Below are positions 25,295 through 32,594 of a stretch of DNA of 64,000 bases, piece by piece (position 1 is the first letter of the stretch; each line of letters begins with the position of its first letter). The notes below the pieces were generated by a model. It did not search any database and had not been told where the DNA came from. It saw only the letters and a list, made by a program, of their open reading frames with translations. The stretch lies in NCBI GenBank assembly GCA_963722175.1, contig CAVRKA010000004.1, positions 1,302,001-1,366,000 on the forward strand, given 5' to 3'. The stretch comes from WHSW01 sp963722175. Its GTDB lineage: Bacteria > Actinomycetota > Thermoleophilia > Solirubrobacterales > 70-9. A program made the translations under genes and the position numbers.

Positions 25295-25877
25295 GTGCCC
25301 CACGCCAACCGTCGCCTACCCTCACCCGCGCTGGTGATCGCGATGATCGCGCTCATTCTCGCCGTCGGGGGCGGGGCGTTCGCCGTCGCGGCGAGCCAAA
25401 CCAAGGAGATCAAGTCGGTCGTCAAGAAGCTGGCGCCGAAGCTGTCGGTGAAGAAGGCGAAGAAGGCCGACAAGGCCAAGACCGCCAACTCGGCCGACAC
25501 CGCCACCACCGCAACGTCGGCCGATACGGCCAAGACCGCCACCACGGCGACCACCGCGACCACCGCGACCACCGCGACGAGCGCCGAGAGCGCCCAGCCG
25601 GCCGCGTTTGCGCATGTCGCCGCCGACGGCACCATCGACGCCGCCAACTCGAAGGGCGTGGGGACGGTGACCAAGGTGGGGACCCAGTTCTTCTGCTTCA
25701 CCGGGCTCGCGTTCGACCCCAAGGGCGGCGTGGCGACGATCGACGCCAACGGCTCGGGGAACCAGTCCGCCCAGTTCCGGGTCGGCGGTCTCACCACCTG
25801 CCCGGCGGGTACCCAGGCGATGGTCGCGGAGACGACCAACAGCCCCGGCCCCGTTCTACGTCATCTTCTACCAGTAG
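25295..25877 (+). CDS. Secreted Thr/Ala-repeat protein, frameshifted near its end
   Basis: The protein has a signal/anchor (ALVIAMIALILAVGGGAFAV), a basic KKAKKADKAKTA stretch, a low-complexity run of TATTAT/SADTA repeats and a C-terminal domain with two cysteines. The natural end is probably PFYVIFYQ followed by TAG at 25875-25877. The present frame misses it by one base in the C-run near 25848-25853 and reads on into the next gene. GTG at 25295 was chosen because AAGGAGG is 4 nt away; an ATG at 25274 with GAGGAG is also possible. Confidence 0.55.
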
Positions 25878-25889
25878 GAAAGCCGGCCG

Positions 25890-25918
25890 GTCGGGCCCCC
25901 CCGCGAGGGGGGCCCGAC
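25890..25918. terminator. Bidirectional terminator between convergent genes
   Basis: GTCGGGCCCCCC pairs with GGGGGGCCCGAC across a 5-nt loop. It lies between the stop of the Thr/Ala-repeat gene and the stop of the lipoprotein gene. Confidence 0.65.
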
Positions 25919-25934
25919 CCCCTCGGCCCGCGGC

Positions 25935-26369
25935 TCAGGTCTGGACGCAGGCCTTCACCTCGGCGACCTCATCGTCGGTCGTCTGTGCGGCGCGCACGAG
26001 GACGATCGTGTCGCTGACGAGCTCGGAACCCGCGGTGCCGCCCGCATCGCTCGCAAAACCTTCCGCGGCCTTGTCCAAATCCGCGGCGGTCTCCGGCGTG
26101 GTCGTGAAGGCGACGAAGACCTGATGGACCGTGTCCTCGTTGACGTAGATCGGCGGGGCCTGGGTCTCCGAGGCCTCGCCCTGCTCGACGTTGACGTCGA
26201 GACCGGCGTCCTCGAGGCAGGCCGCCGTCGCGTCTGACGCGGCCTCCGCGGTTTCGAGTGGAACCGGACCGGCCTCGTCCGAGGTCGCGTCGTCGCCCCC
26301 GCCGCATCCGGCGAGCGCGAGGGCGGTGGCGGCGATCAGGCTGAGCAGGCGGGGCGACGGGCGAAGCAC
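25935..26369 (-). CDS. Small lipoprotein
   Basis: The 144-aa product has a lipoprotein signal with lipobox LAGC at about residues 19-22, followed by GGGDDATSDE. The mature part is acidic, with one cysteine pair (ACLEDAGL and VKACVQT) and a small alpha/beta pattern. I do not recognise a family. It would be anchored on the outer face of the cytoplasmic membrane. Confidence 0.7.
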   Translation of the reverse strand: MLRPSPRLLSLIAATALALAGCGGGDDATSDEAGPVPLETAEAASDATAACLEDAGLDVNVEQGEASETQAPPIYVNEDTVHQVFVAFTTTPETAADLDKAAEGFASDAGGTAGSELVSDTIVLVRAAQTTDDEVAEVKACVQT

Positions 26370-26396
26370 GCCGGGGATGCTAGCCGGCCGAACGCA

Positions 26397-26425
26397 CGAA
26401 CGCCCCGGCGTGGCCGGGGCGTTCG
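26397..26425 (-). terminator. Terminator downstream of the subtilase gene
   Basis: A perfect 13-bp inverted repeat, CGAACGCCCCGGC with GCCGGGGCGTTCG, has a 3-nt loop. It lies 35 bp after the subtilase stop and no T-run follows. Confidence 0.6.
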
Positions 26426-26459
26426 CTCGTTGGCTCTGGTTTGTAGCCGACGCTCGGAA

Positions 26460-28406
26460 CTACTTGTCGAAGCTCGACGACCAGCTCGCGCGGCTCCAGC
26501 TCGCGCGGCTCCAGCTCGCCCGTGCCGGGTCGATCTGGGCCAGCAGGGCCGAGCAGCTCTGCTTCGCGGCCGCGATCTCGGCGTCGATCTGGGCGATGTC
26601 GGCGGCCGGCAGATCCGGTGCGGACATCCCGTCGGCGCTCCAGCTCGCCCGGCTCCAGGAGGCGCGAGACCAGCTCGCCCGGCTCCAGGAGGCGCGGCTC
26701 CAGCTCGCGCGCTCGAGGTCGGCGCACGACTCGGGGGTCGCGCTCCAGCTGGCGCGAGACCAGCTCGCCCGGCTCCAGGAGGCGCGAGACCAGCTCGCCC
26801 GCAGGCCCTCGGCGGCGTTCGACCAGCTCGCGCGAGACCAGGAGGCGCGGCTGTAGTCGATCTGGCCGGTGGCCGGGTCGAGCAGCGTGTTCATCGTCAG
26901 GCCCGTGTTCCACTGGCGCCTGACCTCGAGGACGACCGCCTTGTCGGCCGCCAGCTCGGCGCCCTCGATCGGGTAGAACTGGTCCTGGTCGACGGCGACG
27001 GGTGTGCCGCTCGCATCGACCAGCATCTGGTCGGTGGGCTTCGCCGACTCGACGGCGCGGGTGCGCCGCACGAGCTGGGCCTTGACCTCGTTCGGGGTCA
27101 GGGTCGGGTCGGCCTCGAGCAGCAGCGCCGCTTCGCCGGAGGCGACGCCCGCGGCCATCGAGGTGCCGCCGACGCGGAAGTAGCTTCCGTCGGTGACGCA
27201 GGTCGGGCAGAGGCGCGTGTACTCGGCGCCCGGCGACATCGTCGAGACCATGTGCGACCCGGGCGCGAGCACGTCGGGCTTCTCGAAGCCGTCCTGGGTC
27301 GTGCCGCGGCTCGACCAGCTCTCGAGCGCGTCGTCGTCGATCGCCTTCGTGCCCGCGTCGTCGGTGGCGCCGACCGTGATCACGTAGGGGTCGTTGGCCG
27401 GCGCGTAGTTGACCGCGTCGGCCGACGCGCCCTCGTTGCCGGCGGCGACGACGACCACCAGGCCGCTGTTCCACGCGGCCTCGACCGCGGCGTCGAGCGG
27501 GTCGGTCCGGTAGGACTCGGCGACCGTCGAGCGCAGCGAGAGATTGACGATCCGGATGTTGTAGTCGGCCTTGTAGTCGGTCGCGAACTGCAGGCCGTCG
27601 ATCACGTCCATGACGCTCGCGTTGCCCTGCTCGTCGGCGATCTTGACGTCGATCAGGTTCGCCTCGGGCGCGACGCCGATGTACTTGCCGTTCAGCGGAT
27701 CCGTGGCGGGCCGGTTGAGGCCGTTGCCGGCGATCAGGCCGGCGATGTGAGTGCCGTGCCCGAAGCTGTCGCCGGGGCGGGTGGCTGCCGGGTTGACGAT
27801 CGCCGACGCGACCACCCGCGAGCTGCCGTCGGTCCGCGAGACGCGGAAGTCCGGCAGGCCGCCGTTGATGCCGGTGTCGAGCACGGCGACGCCGACACCC
27901 TTGCCGGTGGCGGTGGTGCCGCCGAGCTGGCCCGTCCCGTTCCAGACCTTGTTCGCGCGGACCGACTGGATGTAGGCGGTCGCCAGGCGGCTCGGGTCGA
28001 TCGCCTCGGTCTCGATCGCGGCGTTCGGCGAGACGGCGTGGACGCCGCCCTTCCAGCTCAGCCGCTGCGCCTCGGCGGCGGTCAGCGTGGTGCCGAAGCC
28101 GTTGATCAGCGGCAGCGGGTGCTCGACGACGCCGCCGGCGGCGCGGACGAGCGCGGCGCCCTCGGCGAGGTCGACGCCGGGCCGCAGCTGGACGATCACC
28201 TCGACCCGCTTGGCGGGGTGCGAGGCGGCGAGCTCGGCCAGGGGGGAGATGGAGTCGGCGGACGACGCGGCCGTGACCCCGGAGCCGGCAACCGAGCTTT
28301 CGGTCGCGGACTGCAGGGCGAAGAAGCTTGCTACGGAGAGGGCGGTGGCGAGGATCGTGGCGACCATCCACCGCCAGCTTCCATTCCCGACAAGTACCGA
28401 ACTCAC
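26460..28406 (-). CDS. Subtilisin-like (S8) serine peptidase with RASWS-repeat tail
   Basis: The 648-aa protein has a signal/anchor, an I9-like propeptide (VEVIVQLRPGVDL ... VHAVSPNA) and an S8 domain with the triad in VAVLDTGI, GHGTHIAG and GGTSMAAG. The C-terminal 130 residues contain 14 copies of RASWS in blocks of 2, 4, 5 and 3, separated by short linkers. The GTG start has AAGGAG 8 nt upstream. A much longer open frame upstream was rejected because it only reads through the antisense of the GGDEF gene. The enzyme is secreted; the Trp/Arg repeats could bind envelope polymers. Confidence 0.88.
   Translation of the reverse strand: MSSVLVGNGSWRWMVATILATALSVASFFALQSATESSVAGSGVTAASSADSISPLAELAASHPAKRVEVIVQLRPGVDLAEGAALVRAAGGVVEHPLPLINGFGTTLTAAEAQRLSWKGGVHAVSPNAAIETEAIDPSRLATAYIQSVRANKVWNGTGQLGGTTATGKGVGVAVLDTGINGGLPDFRVSRTDGSSRVVASAIVNPAATRPGDSFGHGTHIAGLIAGNGLNRPATDPLNGKYIGVAPEANLIDVKIADEQGNASVMDVIDGLQFATDYKADYNIRIVNLSLRSTVAESYRTDPLDAAVEAAWNSGLVVVVAAGNEGASADAVNYAPANDPYVITVGATDDAGTKAIDDDALESWSSRGTTQDGFEKPDVLAPGSHMVSTMSPGAEYTRLCPTCVTDGSYFRVGGTSMAAGVASGEAALLLEADPTLTPNEVKAQLVRRTRAVESAKPTDQMLVDASGTPVAVDQDQFYPIEGAELAADKAVVLEVRRQWNTGLTMNTLLDPATGQIDYSRASWSRASWSNAAEGLRASWSRASWSRASWSRASWSATPESCADLERASWSRASWSRASWSRASWSRASWSADGMSAPDLPAADIAQIDAEIAAAKQSCSALLAQIDPARASWSRASWSRASWSSSFDK
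26478..26849 (-). repeat. Coding RASWS pentapeptide repeats
   Basis: Fourteen RASWS units in four blocks make up most of the subtilase C-terminus. At DNA level many units alternate between two codon sets, giving a 30-bp period (CGGGCGAGCTGGTCT then CGCGCCTCCTGGAGC). Confidence 0.85.
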
Positions 28407-28495
28407 TGGTGACACTCCTTTGTCATGGGGCGTATCCCCTTTTCCCCTTGCCCCCCTATCGCCATGCGTGGGCGGGCGCTGGATAGGACATCCGC

Positions 28496-31327
28496 TTAGC
28501 GCGCGATTGGTTGCGCGGCGGCCTCGCTGCCGCCGTTGGCGACAGGCGTCGTCGGGCCCGCCGCCGGCTCGGCCTCGCCGGAGGTCTCGCCCAGCCCGGC
28601 CCAGAAGCCCGGCTTCGTCTCGATTGCGGTGATCAGCGCGCCGACCACGCGGGGGCAGAACTGCGTCCCGGCCTTGTCCTCGATCTCGGCCCGTGCGACC
28701 TCGATGGGCAGTGCCTTGCGGTACGGGCGGTCGCTGATCATCGCGTCGAGCGCGTCGGCGACGGAGAGGATCCGCGCGGCGAGCGGGATCTCCTCGCTGA
28801 GCAGCCGATCCGGGTAGCCGGTGCCGTCGAAGCGCTCGTGGTGGCTGCGCACCATCTGCTTGACCACGGGCGGCAACTCGAGCTCGGCGACGATGTAGCT
28901 CGACATCTCGGGATGGCGGCGCATCACCGCGACCTCCTGCGGATCGAGGGGCCCGGGCTTCAGCAGGATGCTGTCGGGGATCGCGATCTTGCCGATGTCG
29001 TGGATGACCGCCCCGACCCTGATCGCGGCCAGCTCGGCGTCGTCGTAGCCGAGCTCGGCGGCGAGCACGACCGCGATGTCGGCGACCCGCTCGGTGTGGC
29101 CGCTGGTCATCGGGTCCTTGGCCTCGACCGTGCGCGCCAGCGAGGTGATCGTCGAGATGTAGGAGTGGTGCATCCGCCCGAGCAGCTGCTGGTTGTCGTT
29201 CAGGAGGCCGCGCAGGCTCGCGTTCGCCTGCTCGAGCTCGTCGTTGGCGGTCCGCAGCTCGGTGACCGTGGCCCGGGAGCGGTCCAGGTACTGCTTCTCG
29301 GCGATCCAGAGCATCAGCACCGGCAGCCCGAAGACGGCGAGCGCGTAGAGCCCGAAGCTCAGCTCGGCGATCACGAAGGTCCCGGCGAGCAGGCCGAAGG
29401 CGACGTAGTGAGGCGTCATCCAGGCGAGGCGCTCGCGCCAGACGCCCAGCGGGCTGCGGCCTTCGGCGAGCCCCATGACGACCGCGAGCAGGGCCGAGTT
29501 GACGGCGTAGTAGGCGACCCCGGCCAGCGCGCCGACCACGATCAACGCGCCGTTCTCCCCCGTCGGCACCAGGTCGAAGATCCACGCCGCGGCTGCGCCG
29601 GAGAGCGAGAGGGCGCCGAAGTCGAAGCCCCACTTGAGCATCGGATCGCGGCGGATCGCCCGGTTGACGGCGATCACGGCCTCGGCGGCGATCGGCCCCA
29701 GCGGGCCGAAGAAGTAGGCGAGCGCGAGCACGGGGATCGCGGCGGGGGAGAGGTTGGCGCGCTCGAAGACGTCGATCCGGGCCGCGTCGAGCGCGAGCAC
29801 CGAGGCGACGAGCGCCACGAACAGCCACGGCGACGCGAAGATCGCCGCGTGGTCGGAGAACGCGCCGATGATCGCGGTGGCCGCGACCAGGACCCCGATG
29901 TAGACCTCGATCGCCGGCTTGCGCTCGCGGCTTTCCTGTTCCGGAGGCTCGCCGGGCTCCTCCTCGGAGCTTGGCGTCGCCGCGGCGGCGGGATCGTCGG
30001 GCTGGGCGAGCGCGGCCGGCGCCGCCTGGCTGCGGCTCGCCGGGGCGGCCGCTTCGGGCGCCGGCGCCTCGGCAAGCGGCGTCGCGGCCGGCTCGGGGCT
30101 GCGCGCGAGCGCGTCGCGGACCCCGGCGGCGAGCGCGATCCGGATCCGGTTGCGGCCACCGAGCTTGGCGTCGTAGACGGCCGCGTCGGCGGCGCCCAGC
30201 AGGCCCTCGGCGGTGTCGGCGTGCTCGGGGTAGGACGCGATCCCGACGCTCACGGTCATCCCGAGCGTCTCGGTGGCGCCGGCGAAGGCGACGTCGATCT
30301 CGGCGACGGCGGCGCGGATCTCCTCGGCGATCTCGCGGCTGCGCTCGAGCGGAATCTTCGGGAGCAGGACGCAGAGCTCGTCGCCGCCGAAGCGCGCGGC
30401 GACCCCGTCGTGGCGCTCAGCGGACTCCGAGACCGTCTCGGCGACCGCCTGGATCACGGAGTCGCCGGCGAGGTGGCCGTGGCGGTTGTTGACGAGTCGC
30501 AGCTGGTCGAGGTCGATCATCACGACCGAGAGGCCGCTGCCCGAGCGGGTGGCGGCGCTCAACGCGTCCTCGAGCTCGACCGCGAGGAAGGCGGAGTTGT
30601 AGAGGCCGGTCTTCGGGTCGGTCCGCGACCTGTGCTCGAGCAGCGGTACCCAAAGCGCCCTGTAGATGAGCGCGATCGGCCCGGCCGCGAGCAGGGTCAG
30701 GGTCGGGGACAGCGACCACAGCACCGCCAGGCAGGCGCCGGTCAGCGTCAGCGCGATGTCCATCGGCGCGCAGGCGAGCATGTCCTCGACGCACTTGGCG
30801 AGCTTGCGGCCGCGCGTGAGGCTGATCACGCCGATGATCAGCGCGTGGTTGACGACCACGAACGCGACCGCTGCCAGCGCCAGCGCGGCGGGGACGGGAA
30901 GCCCGAAGGTGGAGCCGTCGAGTGGGCCGGCGAGGTGCGTGATCGCGTGGGCGGCCATCCCCGCGATCATGTAGTTCGCGATGTTGAACGCGACCATGTA
31001 CCAGCGGAAGCGGTGCGAGACCCAGCCGGGGACGAAGCAGACGACCGCGAGCGCCGCGACCGCCCATGGCGGCAGCAGCACCGAGGCGGCGAAGAAGATG
31101 ATCAGGTTGGGCTGGAAGGAGAAGTTCGCCGGCGCGAAGACCTCGAACAGGTTGGCGACGGCGCAGAGCACCGCGGCGACCACGAGCAGCGCGGGGTCGA
31201 GCTCGGGGCCGGGCTGCAGGATCGTCCCGGCGAGGACCGCGGCCGCCGCGAAGCCCGCGGCCGCGCCGATGTAAAAGCGGGCAGCAAGGGGCAGTCCCCG
31301 AAATGTGGGAGCGCGCGGTTGCGACAT
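28496..31327 (-). CDS. Membrane GGDEF and HD-GYP cyclic-di-GMP turnover protein
   Basis: The 943-aa protein has about 7 N-terminal membrane helices, a GGDEF domain with GGDEL at 314-318, a Pro/Ala/Glu-rich linker (about 405-470), a second set of 6-7 helices, a coiled coil (LRTANDELEQANASLRG) and an HD-GYP domain with HDIGK and HHERFDGTGYP. Both active sites look intact, so it could make and degrade c-di-GMP. I do not see an RxxD inhibitory site in front of GGDEL. A sigma-28-like promoter lies 9-38 bp upstream. Confidence 0.88.
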   Translation of the reverse strand: MSQPRAPTFRGLPLAARFYIGAAAGFAAAAVLAGTILQPGPELDPALLVVAAVLCAVANLFEVFAPANFSFQPNLIIFFAASVLLPPWAVAALAVVCFVPGWVSHRFRWYMVAFNIANYMIAGMAAHAITHLAGPLDGSTFGLPVPAALALAAVAFVVVNHALIIGVISLTRGRKLAKCVEDMLACAPMDIALTLTGACLAVLWSLSPTLTLLAAGPIALIYRALWVPLLEHRSRTDPKTGLYNSAFLAVELEDALSAATRSGSGLSVVMIDLDQLRLVNNRHGHLAGDSVIQAVAETVSESAERHDGVAARFGGDELCVLLPKIPLERSREIAEEIRAAVAEIDVAFAGATETLGMTVSVGIASYPEHADTAEGLLGAADAAVYDAKLGGRNRIRIALAAGVRDALARSPEPAATPLAEAPAPEAAAPASRSQAAPAALAQPDDPAAAATPSSEEEPGEPPEQESRERKPAIEVYIGVLVAATAIIGAFSDHAAIFASPWLFVALVASVLALDAARIDVFERANLSPAAIPVLALAYFFGPLGPIAAEAVIAVNRAIRRDPMLKWGFDFGALSLSGAAAAWIFDLVPTGENGALIVVGALAGVAYYAVNSALLAVVMGLAEGRSPLGVWRERLAWMTPHYVAFGLLAGTFVIAELSFGLYALAVFGLPVLMLWIAEKQYLDRSRATVTELRTANDELEQANASLRGLLNDNQQLLGRMHHSYISTITSLARTVEAKDPMTSGHTERVADIAVVLAAELGYDDAELAAIRVGAVIHDIGKIAIPDSILLKPGPLDPQEVAVMRRHPEMSSYIVAELELPPVVKQMVRSHHERFDGTGYPDRLLSEEIPLAARILSVADALDAMISDRPYRKALPIEVARAEIEDKAGTQFCPRVVGALITAIETKPGFWAGLGETSGEAEPAAGPTTPVANGGSEAAAQPIAR

Positions 31328-31335
31328 CTTCGCTT

Positions 31336-31365
31336 CCCCATCGGCACCCCGCAGACGAAGGTTTA
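31336..31365 (-). promoter_or_regulatory. Sigma-28 (FliA/WhiG)-like promoter
   Basis: Minus-strand TAAACCTT, 12 bp, GCCGATGG closely follows the TAAAGTTT-N11-GCCGATAA consensus. It lies directly upstream of the GGDEF/HD-GYP start, with GGGGAAG as a possible ribosome-binding site between. Confidence 0.55.
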
Positions 31366-31384
31366 GTGCCTGGTAAGTGCTTGT

Positions 31385-32293
31385 TTACGCCTGGCCGGCC
31401 GGGGCTTGATCGAGGTCGGTCCGCTCGAGCGTTTCGGCGGCGCTGACCGGCGCAGGCGTCAGCGCCGCGGCGACGATCACCAAGCTGAACGCGGTGAGCC
31501 TGAGCACGACGCCGAGCGGGTCATCGGGGAACGGCTCGGAGAAGATCAGCGGCCCGGCGGCGATCGTCAGCGCGTTGGCGGCGACGCTGGTCAGCGCGAT
31601 CACGGGCACCGCCTTGCCGATCTGCAGGCTCCGCGCCGAGACCACGAGCCCGACGGCGGAGAAGGTCGCGATCACCACCGCCAGCGGGCTGAACAGGATC
31701 GCGGTCCAGGCCGAGTCGCCGAGCTCGCCCGAAAGCGCCTTGATCGACGTGTCGGAGGCGGCCCAGAACATCCCCGCCGAGACGCCCAGCATCACGCCCT
31801 CGCGCGGATTTCCGATCGAGGCGACCGCGACCGCGATCGAACCCGCGCCGACGATCGCGATGTAGGTGACCAGGTGGGAGGTGACGTAGGAGGAGTGCGC
31901 TTCGTCACCGGTGCCCTCGAGGGTCGCGGCGAGGAACGCGAGGCCGAGCGCGGCGAGGCCGACCCCGATCCACTCGCGCCGCGTGACCTCGTGGGCGAAG
32001 AGCCGGTCCGCGGTCACCGTCAGCAGCACCAGGCCGCCCGCGATCACCGACTGGACGAGCGAGATCGGCGCGAGCGCGAGCGCGCCGACGTGAAGGCCCC
32101 AGCCCACCATCGCGACGACGATCCCGAGCGTGTACCAGGGCGAGCGGAACAGGGCCAGCGAGGTGCGCACCGGCCGCCGCAGCTCGACCGCCGGCGACTC
32201 GACCGCGCCGCGGTGCTTGTAGAGGAAGCCGAGCACCGACGCGAACGCCGTCGCCAGCGCCAGCAGCAGGCCGATCTGAACCGAGAGGCTCAG
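31385..32293 (-). CDS. DMT-superfamily transporter
   Basis: The protein has about 9-10 membrane helices with two EamA/NIPA-like halves (LGLAFLAATLEG, GLHVGALALAPISLVQ). With the first ATG/GTG (32236) it would lack TM1. The in-frame sequence upstream reads SVQIGLLLALATAFAS, a good first helix that relatives have, and opens with CTG at 32293 just after an in-frame TAG. I therefore prefer a CTG start. It is the last gene in this minus-strand run before the GGDEF gene, 57 bp away. The substrate is unknown. Confidence 0.7.
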   Translation of the reverse strand: MSLSVQIGLLLALATAFASVLGFLYKHRGAVESPAVELRRPVRTSLALFRSPWYTLGIVVAMVGWGLHVGALALAPISLVQSVIAGGLVLLTVTADRLFAHEVTRREWIGVGLAALGLAFLAATLEGTGDEAHSSYVTSHLVTYIAIVGAGSIAVAVASIGNPREGVMLGVSAGMFWAASDTSIKALSGELGDSAWTAILFSPLAVVIATFSAVGLVVSARSLQIGKAVPVIALTSVAANALTIAAGPLIFSEPFPDDPLGVVLRLTAFSLVIVAAALTPAPVSAAETLERTDLDQAPAGQA

Positions 32294-32318
32294 CGGTGCG
32301 CTCTAGAGGGCTCGACCA

Positions 32319-32555
32319 CTAGGCCGCGGCGCCCGGGTCGGGATCGTCGGGCTTCGGCGACTGTGGCTCGAGCTCGGCGTCGAGCTGGATCGCGCGGATC
32401 GCGTGCTCGTCCGGGAGCTTCGCCAGCACCGCGTGGATGATCTTGTGGATCTCGCCCTCGTCGTGGCCGAAGTCGTCGAGCAGCCCGCGCAGCGCCGTGT
32501 GGGTGATCTTCAGCTGCGCCGGGGTGAGCTCGAGGTGGTAGTTGATCGACTCCAC
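32319..32555 (-). CDS. Conserved-looking hypothetical protein (78 aa)
   Basis: Begins MESINYHLELTPAQLKITHT; a helical, acidic protein with HDEGEIHKIIHAVLAKLPDE and a Pro/Asp-rich tail. There is no signal peptide or membrane segment. I do not recognise a domain. It is followed after 25 bp by the DMT transporter and may be cotranscribed with it. Confidence 0.6.
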   Translation of the reverse strand: MESINYHLELTPAQLKITHTALRGLLDDFGHDEGEIHKIIHAVLAKLPDEHAIRAIQLDAELEPQSPKPDDPDPGAAA

Positions 32556-32594
32556 GGGGCAATTATGCCCGCGCGGGAGGCCGGAGCCGGATTT

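Noticed and set aside
26478..26849. Short-period direct repeats that could suggest a CRISPR array
   Set aside because: The repeats are in-frame codons for RASWS without unique spacers of constant length; no cas genes are nearby.
28407..29828. Upstream extension of the subtilase frame by about 470 codons
   Set aside because: The extension only reads through sequence antisense to the HD-GYP half of the next gene and is Arg-rich nonsense; a GTG with AAGGAG at 28406 gives the proper start.
31290..31312. CCCCGAAATGTGGGAG near the start of the GGDEF gene as a third family B element
   Set aside because: It lacks both CGAACGTCCC arms and lies within coding sequence.
28511..31366. 951-codon plus-strand frame across the GGDEF/HD-GYP region
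   Set aside because: Low-complexity Arg/Gly/Asp-rich translation without domains; the opposite strand encodes a complete multi-domain protein.
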